From Microdochium bolleyi (Eukaryota; Ascomycota; Sordariomycetes; Xylariales; Microdochiaceae): DNA of 64,000 nt. The DNA lies in NCBI GenBank assembly GCA_001566295.1, contig KQ964256.1, positions 620,001 to 684,000 on the forward strand. The letters are read 5' to 3'. Position numbers and translations under genes: made by a program. The notes beneath the pieces are model-generated. The model did no database searches. It saw only the letters and a program-made list of their open reading frames with translations, and was not told the DNA's origin. This document shows positions 11,201 through 23,060 of this stretch, piece after piece (the first letter of the stretch is position 1; each line of letters begins with the position of its first letter).

Positions 11201-14200
11201 CTAGGCGGCAGTGACCTCCTGGGAAGAGCCACCGCCGAGAAGCTCAAGAACCTTGTTCACAACAGCGTTCGGGTAGCCACGCGAGAGCATCTCAGTCACG
11301 ACTGCCTGCGCTCCCTGGCGGTTTTCAACCGAAAGGAAAGCACGAGTCATGGCTTCGTAGGTGCTTGGCTCGCGTTTCTCGTGGCCAAGGCTGTCATAGA
11401 TAGACTTGGCCTTCTCGATATCCTGGGCACCGGTCCAGCCGTGGATCAGAGTGTTGGCGATGTAAGGCGTTAGCTCCACGCGACGCTGGCGCATATGAGC
11501 GAGGATAGGCTCCGTATCGAGCACGCGATGGTTGGCGACCATGGCCTCGAAAATGGCCTGGAAAAGACAGGCGCTGGGAGTAACCGCCGAGTCCATCATG
11601 ACAGAGTCGAAGACCTTGCGCGCACCTTCGAGATCGTGCAGAACACAGCCGCGGGCGTGGATGAGTGATGAATAGTGAACAGGCTCAGGTCGTTGGCCTG
11701 ACGCACGAATCATGTCGAGAACAGCCTCGGCAGCAGTCATGTTCACGGGCTCAAGGGTGGCGTGGGTGTCGACCAGGAGCTTGTAGGTGTGAGCTGTTGG
11801 GGCGATACCTCTGGCCCTCATACGTTCATAGTACGAGAGAACTTTAGCCTTGTCGCGCTTGGTGGTGAGGAAGAACTGCATCATGCTGTTGTACGGCGCG
11901 GGTCGTGCCTTGTAGTTTGGCATGGCCTCCATTTCATCAAACAGCTCTTCCGCAAACTTGTCGTCGCTCACGCGGCACAGTGCATTGACGATCGTTCCGT
12001 ATGTGACACTAGTCGGCTTGATACCCTGAGACCGCATCTCGGCGAAATAGAAAAGACAGTCATCGATGCGACGAGCCTTCCCGAGCTTGCCAATTAGCGC
12101 GTTGTACAGGAAGGAAGATGGCTCGACTCCTTCCGCTTTGGCCCGGTGGAAGATCCTGACGGCCTCAGAGGCTTCGTCAAAGGTCTTGGTTGACTCTTTC
12201 AGGGTAGTGATGTAAAGACCGAACGTGTTGGCAGAAGGAGCAGCTCCGATGTCGAGCAGCTCACGATGGTACTGCTCAGCAAGGACGCGGTCGCCCATGG
12301 TCAGGCAGGCGCCAACCATGGCATCGAGAATCGAAGACCACCCGTACCGCACAACATGATATTGAGAAAGCAATGGAATGTCGGTTCGGGCCATGGAGAG
12401 GATGTCATGACAGGTATCCATCTTGCCTTCCCGGGCCGCCGCAGAAATCAGCTTCGAGTATGTAATGTACCGAGGGTGGCGACCAGCACGTCGCATGTTG
12501 CGGAAGCGTGCAAGTGCGTCGCCAAGCCTAGGGCCCTTGCGTCCGTGGGCACCTTCGAGCTCGTCGGAGATGAGCGACGAACCCTTGAAATCAGTACTGT
12601 GGGCGTAAGGATCAAAGTTGTCGTCGAAGCTGGAAATAGTTTGAGCTGACGAGTAAGGCGAGGCGGTGAATGTCTGAGGCGGGAGCGTCGCCTGCGAGGC
12701 GACTTCGCGTGGATCCTGGATCTGGCGGGCTGCCATGAAGCTAGAAATGAAGTCTACAGCTTCGTCGATCTCGTCCGCAGCCGCGGCGCCGGAGTCGTGA
12801 ATGCGCTGGAACATGTACTCAGACTCAATAAGCCCCTCGCCAACTTGACCAGAACCAATCATCGCAACAGCATACATGGCGGTAGGCTCAATGAAGGTAG
12901 CATCGACCGGCATGTCGCCACTGCTTAGCAGATCCCAGTAGCGAGAAGCGGCAGGGACATCACCTTGCCGAATGCTCATGGCGAGAAGGGCCATGGTCGG
13001 CCGGGCAATGCCAGGTGTGTCACTGGGGAGGTTGGTGAATGCAGCGACAGCAGTCATTTTGTCTCCGGAATCGGCCGCAGCGGCTGCAAGCTCGATCATG
13101 CAAGGGAAACGGCCATTGAGCTCGAGGGCCTGGGCCCACTCGAAAGCCTCGTGAAAAACCCGTCGCTCTAGGAAGCCCTTGACAAAGCCGCCGCTGATGA
13201 CATCGTCCTGCAGTTGCTGAGAGGCATCTCCGTGAGATGCCACAACCTTCTCGAAAAACCGCATAGCACCATCGAGACGATCATTAACCACGTAGGCGCG
13301 AACAACGGCGGCGTAGACATGGGCATCCATGCGATCCGTTAGACTGTACTTGCCGCCATCATAAGACACAGCAAGCTCCTTGTACTCGTTGTAACACTCC
13401 ACCGCACTGGCAAGGTCGCCAGTCTTGGCGAACGCGTGGATCATAGCGGGGAACGTGGCAGCAAAAGGTACCACGTCGCTAAGCTCCATGTGATCAAACA
13501 GTCGGAGCATGTCAGGCACTCGGCCAACCTGAGCGCATGCCATGATGAGCTGATGGTAGGTTTCCGCAGAGTAGTTTGTCTTCCTTGTGAGTACTGAGGA
13601 CTCGAAGAGCTTCATGGCAAGGTCGAGGCGCTCGTCTTCGGAAACAATGGCGAAATCCAACTCTGTTGAGGCGAACATGAACTGGCCGGGCTCGTCCATG
13701 CCACCAAAGCGCAAGCGCCGCTCCTCAAAGGTAGCCTTTGCAGCAATGACCTCCAAAGAGCGCTCTGCGAGAAGTCCGACGAGGATGTTGTACGTTTCCG
13801 CATCAGGTCGTATCTCGCGGCGCTTCATGTCGGCATACACATCCAAGACCTTGCTTACAACCTGAGTTCGCTCCACGGGGATGTTGACGACGGCGGAGAG
13901 CAGGGCGTTGTATGCCGGGGCGATCGGCTGGACACCAGCGACCAGCATGGTTTCGAAGACGGCAGGGATCTCGGCATGTCGTCCATCTTCGGACAGTCTC
14001 GTGAGATGATCGGCGTAGGTGCGGGATTGAGGGTCGACAGGAGTGGCACTGCGGGCAATGCTGGCAGGTGTCGCAGAGCGGTCTACTGCCGGGGTGGCAG
14101 AGCGTGACGGTAGTTTGCTGGCACCAAGAGCTGGCGAAGGAGCACGAGACGAGAACTGCTCCTCTAGCTCTTCCTGAAGCTCCCGTGCCTCCAGCTCCTT

Positions 14201-14725
14201 GGAAAGAGCAGCATCAATGTGGGCGAGAGCTGCCTCTACATTAACTGGAGCAGAGTGTCGAGCTGCCTCATTCTCTTGAGCGGCCTGTATCGCCGCGATC
14301 TCCTCGGCGGCGGCAACGGCGGCGGCATCGGCATCGGGACCGAGGATTGTCGACGCTTGAGGCTTCCATTCGATCGACTTCTGGAATTGGAAGGACCACT
14401 CCTTCTCGGCTTCCTCGGCGACCTGGTGCTTCTGAAGGGCCTCGAAATAGCCGTCTAGGCCTCCGGGGGCAACGGACTTGTCATGATGCCTGTCCTGAGG
14501 AAGAGTGGCATTGTTGGCAGCCGTGGAGTGGAAGGCGCTATGGAGCTGGAAGGCGGAGATGGGCCCTGCGCGCTGGCTGTTGCGCCTCGCGAACGAGGGC
14601 CGGTTCTGTGAGTTTAGAACATGAGGGTGGGTGGCGGCTACCAGCGACTGGGCGTAACCGTGGGTAAGCGATTTGGCGACTCCTTGGCGGAAAAGGTTCT
14701 GGTAGAGAGACGAGTAGAGGGGCAT
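11201..14725 (-). CDS. Mitochondrial-type pentatricopeptide repeat (PPR) protein
   Basis: A single long exon of 1174 codons starting at ATG 14725. The first about 70 residues are rich in S, R, Q and H and poor in acids (MPLYSSLYQNLFRQG, then RRNSQRAG), consistent with a mitochondrial presequence. PPR-like helical pairs begin near residue 260 (PAYNALLSAVV, then ADMKRREIRPDAETYNILVGLL) and recur to the end, clearest in the last 350 residues (YNALIGKLGKARRIDDCLFYF, AEMRSQGIKPTSVTYGTIVNAL, YERMRARGIAPTAHTYKLLVD). PPR proteins bind single-stranded RNA. Large fungal members such as Neurospora cya-5 act on mitochondrial mRNAs for respiratory subunits, and this protein is of that size and build. Which RNA it binds is not shown. 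The gap between the N-terminal targeting part and the first repeat is Ala/Glu rich and probably disordered. Confidence 0.87.
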   Translation of the reverse strand: MPLYSSLYQNLFRQGVAKSLTHGYAQSLVAATHPHVLNSQNRPSFARRNSQRAGPISAFQLHSAFHSTAANNATLPQDRHHDKSVAPGGLDGYFEALQKHQVAEEAEKEWSFQFQKSIEWKPQASTILGPDADAAAVAAAEEIAAIQAAQENEAARHSAPVNVEAALAHIDAALSKELEARELQEELEEQFSSRAPSPALGASKLPSRSATPAVDRSATPASIARSATPVDPQSRTYADHLTRLSEDGRHAEIPAVFETMLVAGVQPIAPAYNALLSAVVNIPVERTQVVSKVLDVYADMKRREIRPDAETYNILVGLLAERSLEVIAAKATFEERRLRFGGMDEPGQFMFASTELDFAIVSEDERLDLAMKLFESSVLTRKTNYSAETYHQLIMACAQVGRVPDMLRLFDHMELSDVVPFAATFPAMIHAFAKTGDLASAVECYNEYKELAVSYDGGKYSLTDRMDAHVYAAVVRAYVVNDRLDGAMRFFEKVVASHGDASQQLQDDVISGGFVKGFLERRVFHEAFEWAQALELNGRFPCMIELAAAAADSGDKMTAVAAFTNLPSDTPGIARPTMALLAMSIRQGDVPAASRYWDLLSSGDMPVDATFIEPTAMYAVAMIGSGQVGEGLIESEYMFQRIHDSGAAAADEIDEAVDFISSFMAARQIQDPREVASQATLPPQTFTASPYSSAQTISSFDDNFDPYAHSTDFKGSSLISDELEGAHGRKGPRLGDALARFRNMRRAGRHPRYITYSKLISAAAREGKMDTCHDILSMARTDIPLLSQYHVVRYGWSSILDAMVGACLTMGDRVLAEQYHRELLDIGAAPSANTFGLYITTLKESTKTFDEASEAVRIFHRAKAEGVEPSSFLYNALIGKLGKARRIDDCLFYFAEMRSQGIKPTSVTYGTIVNALCRVSDDKFAEELFDEMEAMPNYKARPAPYNSMMQFFLTTKRDKAKVLSYYERMRARGIAPTAHTYKLLVDTHATLEPVNMTAAEAVLDMIRASGQRPEPVHYSSLIHARGCVLHDLEGARKVFDSVMMDSAVTPSACLFQAIFEAMVANHRVLDTEPILAHMRQRRVELTPYIANTLIHGWTGAQDIEKAKSIYDSLGHEKREPSTYEAMTRAFLSVENRQGAQAVVTEMLSRGYPNAVVNKVLELLGGGSSQEVTAA

Positions 14726-17700
14726 TTAGTTGTCGCGGGAGGGGAGGAAGGGCTGCACAAAGCAGACGACATGTTAGCTGAGCTATATCGAGGAAGACTG
14801 ACGATGGTGGGCGGGTATGGCGACGTGGCGTGGTGCTGCAAGCTGGATATCGTGGGTTGATGTTTGTTGCATCATCATACGACACCACCACCAAAAACAA
14901 ACCAAAAAAACAGCTGTTTGCGGCCACACCACAGGAGAGGAGCGATGTGGGCAGACAACGCCACGCACCACGCACGGCATGAGAGGGGATTGCACTTACG
15001 AGAATAAAGGGAAGGGGGATTTGCAGGTTCATTTGACAGCGAGGAGGCCGTCAAACAAACGCGCTATTGGCAGATATGAGGGGTGTCGTTGGTGTGAAGT
15101 GAAGGAGGAAGGAGGACGGGACCAAGGGCAGGCGTGTACAAAAGAGTGCGGGCACGCAGTGATAACGAGACCCGGTGAGCTGGGCAGCGGGCGGAGGACG
15201 GACATACGGAGCACACCTGCGCAGCACCAGCGCTGCAACTTCTGCTGCTCATGGCCCTGGGGGGAGTCGACACTCGGCACTAGCAGGGATGGGCGGGGCC
15301 CCACCCGGAGAGAGACACTTGCGCAGACTTGCAGCCACCTGGGCAGCCTGCAGCTCCTGCCCGCGTCGCAATGCAGCATGTACAGTGCCTCATGCGACAG
15401 CACTGTGGCTCTTGCTCCCACGATTCAGAGCCCTGGTTGCCATGCCCGCGCTAGAGGAGAGTCCCGGGTCGCCCGCTTTAGTGCCTGCTCGTGAAGTCAT
15501 CCACTTGGTCTCCACAGGAGCCCTCTGTCGCCTCTCGGAATTCTTCGCAGTCCTCGTCTATCCATGGTGACTCAGCCTCTTCGCCGCCACCGGCCGCCCG
15601 CCTACTGTACTGCCTGGCACTTCTGGAACCCAGCGTCATCACTCCCAGACCTTGGGAGTGAGTTGCGTGTGTGCTTGGGACCTTAGTCGCCCGTCCAGAC
15701 GTGGTGACTTGGTACCTCTGGTGCGGAACCGGTCGGCATCCAGTGCGCGTGTGGGGTCGTTGACGTGTCTACGCACGGCTCCAGCCTTCTTCGTCAGGCC
15801 GTCCCAGCCAATGCCAGTGCAAGACCAAGCAAGTCACCGCTCGTTCGCGTGCTCGCGGCTTCCGATCAACTGCCTCGCTCGAGTCGTACACCAGATGTAC
15901 ACTGCGTTGAGTATTGTTTGGGCCGGGCTGGAGGTCCGCTTCTCTCTCAATTCCCCAGCCTTTAAACACTGATGCCAAGGTTAAGCTGCAGGATGAACTG
16001 TCTCTTTGGGCCCTTTAGGTCTGCCCTAGTGGTCATGGCAACGGCACTTGATGGCTACACAGGTCCTGTCGATTTGCACCGCCATCGAGCTCAACGTGGC
16101 AGCAATATCTGGGGAAACGCTACAGGCCGACATGGCGTGCAGCATTTGTGAAGACCGACATGTGCTGCAGGTGTACCGAGGGATGGCCCGTCTCGGATCG
16201 GTTGAGTCAGGCATGTGTCTCGCCTGCCGAGTCAGAATCCAGTCGCGCGGGGCGATGGCACCGGCTGTAGGTCGACAAGATCGAGCGAGCCTCGCAATCG
16301 AGCCCCACGATCGAGGTGTCTCGTACAAGCAACACTCGCAGCCACAGGTCGACAGAGGCCAAACATATGCCCGTGGCGACGATTGATGATTACCCCAGAA
16401 AACAATATCATCGTATGACGCTGTTGAATTTCAGCACACTTTGGGATGCACAATACCCTGACTGTCCAAGGCTGGAGGGCTTGAGAACATCAACAATGGT
16501 CGAGCAGGGGTGTTCTTACCCACTCCGACCGTCCGGTATGCTCTCCAGGAAATTGCATAATGGCATGGCAATCTCACAGACGCAAGCATTCACGCTGTTC
16601 ACGTAAACGAGTTCTGCAAGCTGCATCCTCCAAGGAACCCTGGCAGCCTCGCCCGACAGGACAACACGGAACAACCGGTGGTCTTGAACTCGCAGGATCG
16701 TGGCGCGTGTTTGAAGTTCTCAAAGGTCTGCAACTCTCGCAACACGGCAACTTATTTTTCAATTACCAGCCGGACTCATACCCACGCCTTGCACTGCATG
16801 CACAACGAACGTGGGATACTGCACCTCCAACTATTCAGGAGATCGTTGCCGCGCTTGTGTGGCGGACGACAGGGATCCTTCTGCCGGTCTCTGAGATATC
16901 GCCAGGTGAAACAAGCAGCAGAATCATCGAAACGATTGCATCTATTTGGAAGATTCAAATCCCGGAGGTGCGTTCACCTCCGCGGTTGCAATTATGCCCT
17001 CGAGCTAAGCGAGGCCACCGGGGAGCAATAGCTCTACCGAATACCTCGCGGTCTGAAATGGCAGAGACCTTCGGGGTCCTTGCACAAGAGCACACCGACG
17101 CCCTGCCAACGTCAGCGGGCTGTTTCGCCAAAAGCGTCCAATTCCATCACGAGCGTTGGCTGCCACAAGGAAAACTAAGCAAGAAGAGACTGCCAGATGG
17201 GCAACGGTGGAGTGATTTGTGACCAGATTGCTGTCCGAGGCACGAATACTCCCGTCATCACGAGCGGGACTCGTGCTGCCGGTACGTACCGAAGGGTTAT
17301 CAATATTGTGGAGAGCCAAGAGTATCAAATCCAGGTGCCAGGCTTGCAAGTCTCTCCAGGATCGAGCAAATGATTGGGATTGTGGTGGTTGTTGTCCATC
17401 TCGGGGAGCTAGCGTGGCTCCGGTTCACTGCCGCACAGCATCTTCGAAGCCGACAAGCGAAAATCGATGGCGGGTTTCGTTGACATGGACTTTTCTCTCG
17501 CTCATGCAGCAGGGCTTGGCTTTGTGGGCTGTGGGGTTGAAGGAGCTCGGCATACACGACTTCTGCGCACAGTATGGAGAAGCGGCGGACAAGGGTGGGT
17601 ATGGGCAGCAGCCCGAGAAGCCCACCCACGGCTCCACGAGATTTCCAGAATATTTTCACTCCGTACGTGCCGAGCGTTGTGATTCCGGCGATCGCTGATG

Positions 17701-19299
17701 CTGGAGGGTGGGCCAGCCCGGCCCTACCCTGCTCAGCTTGTGCGTCGTCGTCATGTCGTGCATCGCGATGCCAATCGTCATTACGGCCAGCAGGGTTGTC
17801 ATCTCGAGGCCAGGTGCATTATAATGTTTCTGCACGGCACAACTTGTCAACAGTCATGACCGTAAACACTTCCTGCGAACAGCTCCGGAGCGTCGTGTGC
17901 TGCATGTGGAGCAGCAAGGACCACCTCTGCACGATCGTGTATCGCCCATGCGCCTCGAGGACACGGCGGTCAACTGTGCATATGCACGCAGTACTCCTCC
18001 GTCTGCCGCTGCGCTTGGGGAACGCCGTTGAGAGTCGGTCAAGCTTGATCCTTGATCAGCTGCAGGCCGACCCCTGGCTGGCCGCTGCGTTCAATCCGGT
18101 TGTCTCACAACCCAAAATGTGCTGTGTGCTGTACGGACAAATGGCAGAGGGGCTTTTGTGAGCTTGTGGGAGGGCGCACGAGGTGGGTGAGCACTAGAAA
18201 ATGTTCAGGGCGGGAAAGATGGGAGATGCCGGTCCCTCAGGGTTGTGTCCAGCAGAGCACAGTCTCCTGCTACACCCGATCATCCATCCATACCTTGTAA
18301 CCATGTGACTGCCAAACACCCGAGCACACCAACAGCAGCCCCGGAGCACCAGGATCGTTTCCCGTCCCCTCCCGCTCTGGGGCAACGTGCTACCAGCCTC
18401 AGGCTCCCAGGCAGCCGCTGACTTGACGACACCATCGCCATCGCCCGTCAGCCTCCCGGATTTAGCGGCATTGTGGGAACGATGACCGGTTTTATTACCT
18501 CCGACCCCGTTCGGACTCGGCACGATTCTTCAACCTCTCGGACACTCTCCCAGGCCGACGTGGTTGGTTTCGGCCGAGGTGGCCGAGGGTGGCCACGAAG
18601 AGTCAAATCATCAGTGGAGCAGCATGTACTCGGCGCGCAGTTCACGTCCTGCCGAGGCTCGAATGACCGGCGCCGAGTGTCCTTGGAAGCTCCAGGCAAC
18701 CTCCTTTGCACATGTCTCCCGTCCGTCACTGAAGCTGCCTGGGCGGCGCTACGACGGCATCATCGACGCTCTCCGGCCCACACTTGACAAGAATCATCAT
18801 TTGTTAGCTCAGGTCCTCCCAGCAGACCCACGAAGCCTGAATACAATCGACATCATTGGCTGTCGCCATCCACTTGCTGGAGGATCGGCCGATTACGTCA
18901 AGACAGCGTTCCTCTCATCGAAGAAGAAGGACGATGTTGCTGGTGCACAAGCCGTACATCCACCTTGTGCTTCTCGTGCTATCCCTGTGCCTAAACAGAG
19001 CACGGCACTCTCGATTCTCCAGGTGGGGAAGATGCAGTCAGCATTCTGATCTGCATGTACTGATGTCCTGCTTCTTGCACATGATGCTCTCTCATGCATG
19101 ATGAGTGGCCGACGCGACGGCTCACCCTTTAGCCGCACATTACATTGTTACTTTGCCCCCCCCCCTCCGTCCCGAATTTGTTGCTGCGCACCTTTTCCTG
19201 CATGCAAGGAAATACCATCATCCCAAGCCATATCCGTGCTATCGTATCTAGGTGTCGAGCAGTGTGGCTCGTCCCATACCAATACAATAACTATGCTCG
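14726..19299. other. Gene-poor 4.6-kb region
   Basis: The first part contains the promoter and leader of the PPR gene. Beyond about 15.1 kb only short overlapping frames on both strands appear, the longest being 220 codons at 16560-17222 (+), 195 codons at 17574-18161 (+) and 161 codons at 18564-19049 (+). None shows a domain, targeting signal or coherent splice structure that I can recognise. Base composition stays GC-rich like the neighbouring genes, so this is not the AT-rich type seen at the right end. It could hold unrecognised small or non-coding transcripts, or relics. A run of ten C occurs at 19156-19165. Confidence 0.4.
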
Positions 19300-20834
19300 C
19301 TACTTCTTCCCAAAAAAGGACATTATGTTACCCTGCCCTGCTTTCCCCGTGGGTTTCTTGGGCTTTGCTGCGGTCTCTGACTTTTTAGCTGCCCCTGATG
19401 CCTTTGTCGCGGCGGCAGCAGTTGTCTTGGCTTTGGTTGCTGGTGGTGCCTCGTCCTCAGAGAACGACTCCCAGCCCTCCTCCTGTATCGTAACCAGGTA
19501 GCCCTGTTCGTCCATGACTTGCTTCTTCTTCGTGACCCGTCTCCTCCCGCGCTTCCTGCCGTTCTCGGCACTGGTCACCTCTTCTGCTGGCTCATTGGCC
19601 TTGGTCTCCGGCTCCGCGGCGGGTGGTGCTTCATCCTCCTCCATTGGATCATCCGCAGCCGGCGTAGGCGCTGCAGATGACTCCTGCTCCTCGTCGCTCT
19701 CGTCCATCATCTGCCGCAGTGCCGCCTGCCGGTCCGACCGTGAGCGGCGTGCCTTGGCGTCGTCTTCAGGCTTTACATCCTCCATGGGCTCATCGTTCCC
19801 ATCATCGTCCTGTCCGTCATCCGACATCGCTGGGCTCGGCTGTTCCTCAGCTGGCTTGGGAGCCGCGGCTTTCTTGGGTTTGGCAGCAGCTTTGGCGAAC
19901 ATTTGCCCAATGCCGGAGGACGATCCTTGTCGCTTGAGCGATGGGGCTGCCGCTGCTGACGACTTTTTGGCTGCGTTTGGAGCCGCGGGTTTCGTGCTTG
20001 CTGGCTGAGCTGCGGCAGGGTCTTCTCTGATTGCCACGCTCTTCGGTTCAGCTGCAGGCTTAGACTCCTGCTTGACAGCAACGCTGGGCCTCGCGGCAGC
20101 TTTAGGAGCTGGGACACTCTGGTTTGCCTTGTTCGAGCCGGCTCCGCGGCATTCTCTCCTGCGGACGTGGGGATTGGAGATTGTGCCATACGTCTTGGCC
20201 AGAGCTGCAGTGCCATCCGCTGAGGACTGCTCCAACACCTGCCGTGCTGTATCTGCGAGGAGCTGGATGTCTTTCAAGGGGTGTGGTTCAATGCTGTACA
20301 TGTGAAGTGACCTAACTTCGTCATACTGGGCTAGCATATCTAGGTTCATGGTCGGTCAGCCTGTGGCAGACTTGATTGTAGTTGACAGATGCGTCGCACC
20401 TTCGAGTTCCTCTTCTTTAACAAGCGTCAATGTCTCTGTCAGAACATCATCTGAGAAGCGGACCGGCGGGTAATCGTCTGACAATTGCGAGTTTGTCATG
20501 TCTACATCACCGTCATCGTCATCAATGGGCTTCTTGGTGCCATAGACGAGATAAGTGGCGTGCAGGCTGCCGGGCCGTTTGTCATTCTGCCACTTGTGAA
20601 ATTCGAAGAGCATTCTGCTCGGTCAGTGACATGGCCAGCACGGAGGGATCGATTGATGACTGCTCACTCTTTCGCAGTATTGACGTGCACCTTGAGAGCA
20701 CGGCTGAGCACTCGGTAGGTGACCTGGGGCATATCACATCAGCCGAAGGGGATCCTGAGAACGTGGCCATGTTGACTTACCAGCTTGTCCTCGGTCAGGA
20801 CTTGCTGAGCGAGATACTGCCTGTAGTCGTCCAT
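19300..20834 (-). CDS. POL32: DNA polymerase delta subunit 3 (Pol32/Cdc27/POLD3)
   Basis: Four predicted exons on the minus strand: 20834-20781, 20723-20668, 20614-20400 and 20339-19300, giving 454 residues. The N-terminal part (MDDYRQYLAQQVLTEDKL, VTYRVLSRALKVHVN, MLFEFHKW) is the winged-helix domain that binds the second subunit of Pol delta. The rest is Ala/Lys/Glu rich and disordered, as in all family members. The last residues, QGNIMSFFGKK, form a canonical C-terminal PCNA-interacting box (Q-x2-I-x2-F-F). The subunit raises polymerase processivity and is needed for translesion synthesis and break-induced replication. The gene diverges from RAD18 across 331 bp. The last intron uses the acceptor at 20340, which restores a continuous EELEDMLAQYDEV. 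Confidence 0.9.
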
Positions 20835-21165
20835 GGCGGCGAATACTCCGGACCGTGAAGGCACACAAGAACGGAGCTCAAATCGCTTCCGAACTGTTTT
20901 TGATCCGCGGGATTCTGTAACTGATGAAACTGGACGTAGTATTGTGAAGTGAAGATGTGTCTCGGCTGGGAGTGCACGCGTCGCGCCATCACGTGGAGTG
21001 GTGGCCGTGGGGGACTTTTTCATGGGGCCGAGACGCGTTGAGTGGTTGCAGCTCCGACCGTCATCAAGACCACCCATAGACGCGCCCACGCCACCACCTT
21101 AATTTTGCGAAACCGCCCAGACAGCGAGCGACGACGAGAACGACAACGACGACCACGCCACCGCG
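20835..21165. promoter_or_regulatory. Divergent promoter of POL32 and RAD18
   Basis: This 331-bp stretch separates the start codons of two divergently transcribed genes, so both promoters and 5' leaders must lie in it. No TATA box is apparent. The RAD18 side (about 21100-21165) is a purine-and-C-rich leader made of repeated CGA/GAC triplets. Shared regulation is an inference from the layout only. Confidence 0.55.
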
Positions 21166-22809
21166 ATGGACGGCGACGATCAAGATATAACCGATCCGAC
21201 AGACTGGCTTGGCACGCCTCTAGCCAGTCTCGTCTCTGTCGAGTCCGCTCTCCGCTGCCAGGTCTGCAAAGACTTCTACAAGACGCCAATGCTTACGTCC
21301 TGCAATCACACATTCTGCTCTGCTTGCATCCGCCGTGCGCTCCTCGACGAGGGCAAGTGTCCCCTCTGCCGCAAGGGCGATCAGGAGTCAAAGCTGCGAA
21401 GCAACTGGTCGATTCTGGATGCTGTGCAAGCCTTCATGTCCGCACGCCCGGCACTGGTCCAAGTCGCCCGGAATCCACCAGCACATGCTCCGTGCCCAGC
21501 CTCGACCTCACCCAAACACACGCTCGAAGACGATGGAGACGGTGACGAGACTCGGCGGTCCAGCAAGCGACTACGATCTGCTGCAAGAGCTAGCAAGACA
21601 CGAGCCATGGAATCCACGGCCGAGATGGCACGCCAAGAGATCGACCTCACCCACGACCCCGAGCCAGAGCCAGAACCAAGTATGCAGTAGTCATTTAACT
21701 CAATCTGGTCTGTCCATGTGCTAACCACAACCACTATAGACGATGGACTTGTTGCTTGTCCAGTCTGCCAGCAACGTATGAAGGAAGCTCTGGTGTTCGG
21801 CCATCTCGAAACATCATGTCCAGGAGAGGTTCAGCCACAGAAGCCCGCCCGATCAACGCCCGCCAATAGCTTGCAACAGAACGCAATATCCTCCGCGGCC
21901 ACTGTCAGGTCGATACCACAACTAGAACGCTTACCAGCTATCAACTACTCCATGTTCAAAGAAGCTGCACTGCGGAAAAAGCTGCAAGAGCTAGGCATTT
22001 CTTCACAAGGGTCGAAAGCGATGCTGGAGAAGCGACACAAGGAGTGGATGACACTGTGGAATGCCAACTGCGACTCGCTTGATCCCAAGAGAAAGAGTGA
22101 GCTTCTCCGCGAGCTCGATAGCTGGGAGCGCACACAGGGCTCGTTCGCGCCAACTTCGTCCAAATCAGCCAACCAAGGCGCCCAAATCAAGGCCAAAGAC
22201 TTCGATGGTGCAGCGTGGGCAGCGAAGCACGACAACTCCTTCCAGGACCTGATAGCGCAAGCACGCGCTTCGAAGAGGAAAGCCCAGGCACCAGCAACAG
22301 ACGTTCCTCTTGATTCCAACGAGAGCGAAACACATAATAAAAGAACTCCGATGAGCGTTACGGCGCAAGTAGTTGAGATCAGCGAGGCAGTACAGGAGGT
22401 TCAGGGCAGGACACCAAACATACAAGTCAGATCACATCCGGGCGAGCCACATTCGCAAAATAGCTTCGCAAATAGCTATCCGGGGTGTGGAGCCCAGAGC
22501 CGCGAACCACCCCAGGAGCAAGCGAGGCGACATGAATCCGAGCTCGAGGCTCAAATGTCGTTCCCGAATGGACAACAAATGCAGCAGTCTCCTTCCCAAG
22601 ACAGCCATCCCATGGGCAGACATCAAACATTTGGGTCACCATCATTCCAAACTTGGGATGAATACGGCCACCAACCTTCACCGTGGCCTGTGAATCCCAA
22701 CTTCCATCACAGCTTGCCCTTTAGTCAGCCGGAGGAGGATATGCGAGCTAGGCCGGGCGGACCGGGGCCTCCGCCATTCTACGATTACACCCGACCGCAC
22801 CAATCATGA
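21166..22809 (+). CDS. RAD18: Postreplication repair E3 ubiquitin ligase Rad18
   Basis: Two predicted exons: 21166-21679 and 21740-22809, giving 527 residues. Domain order is that of Rad18. An N-terminal C3HC4 RING finger occupies residues 31-68 (CQVCKDFYKTPMLTSCNHTF, CSAC, CPLC). A Rad18-type UBZ zinc finger starts near residue 178 (CPVCQQRMKEALVFGHLETSC), and a SAP-like DNA-binding motif lies near residues 245-290 (FKEAALRKKLQELGISSQGS). The tail is Pro/Gln rich and disordered. With the E2 Rad6, Rad18 monoubiquitinates PCNA at stalled forks and starts translesion synthesis or template switching. A short Glu-Pro repeat (EPEPEP) lies at the end of exon 1, and the intron falls just before the UBZ finger. 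The gene shares its promoter region with POL32, another PCNA partner. Confidence 0.93.
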
Positions 22810-23060
22810 AGAGATGTGCCGGCTTTGAATATCAACTTCAGTGCTTTCGTTGTTCTTGTACGAAAGTTCTTGTTCTCATGCATCAGCGATTCAGCGGGAG
22901 GCGTTCAGGAAAGACAGGCGTTGTATATGTATGGCTATGATTAAGATATGGTAGCATGATATCCCCGTGTACGTGGAAAAGACCCGTTGCAATGCAGCAC
23001 ACAGATAGCGGAAACAATGCGTCGTTCGAGGGCGTCCCTAGCAGAGGAGGAAAAGCTGTC
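22810..23060. other. Convergent intergenic region RAD18/CHMP7
   Basis: These 251 bp hold the 3' ends of two convergent genes. No gene is seen. Confidence 0.5.

Noticed and set aside
16560..17222. 220-codon plus-strand frame as a possible gene
   Set aside because: No recognisable family and no supporting promoter or splice signals. Not enough to annotate, although it is the best candidate in the gene-poor stretch.
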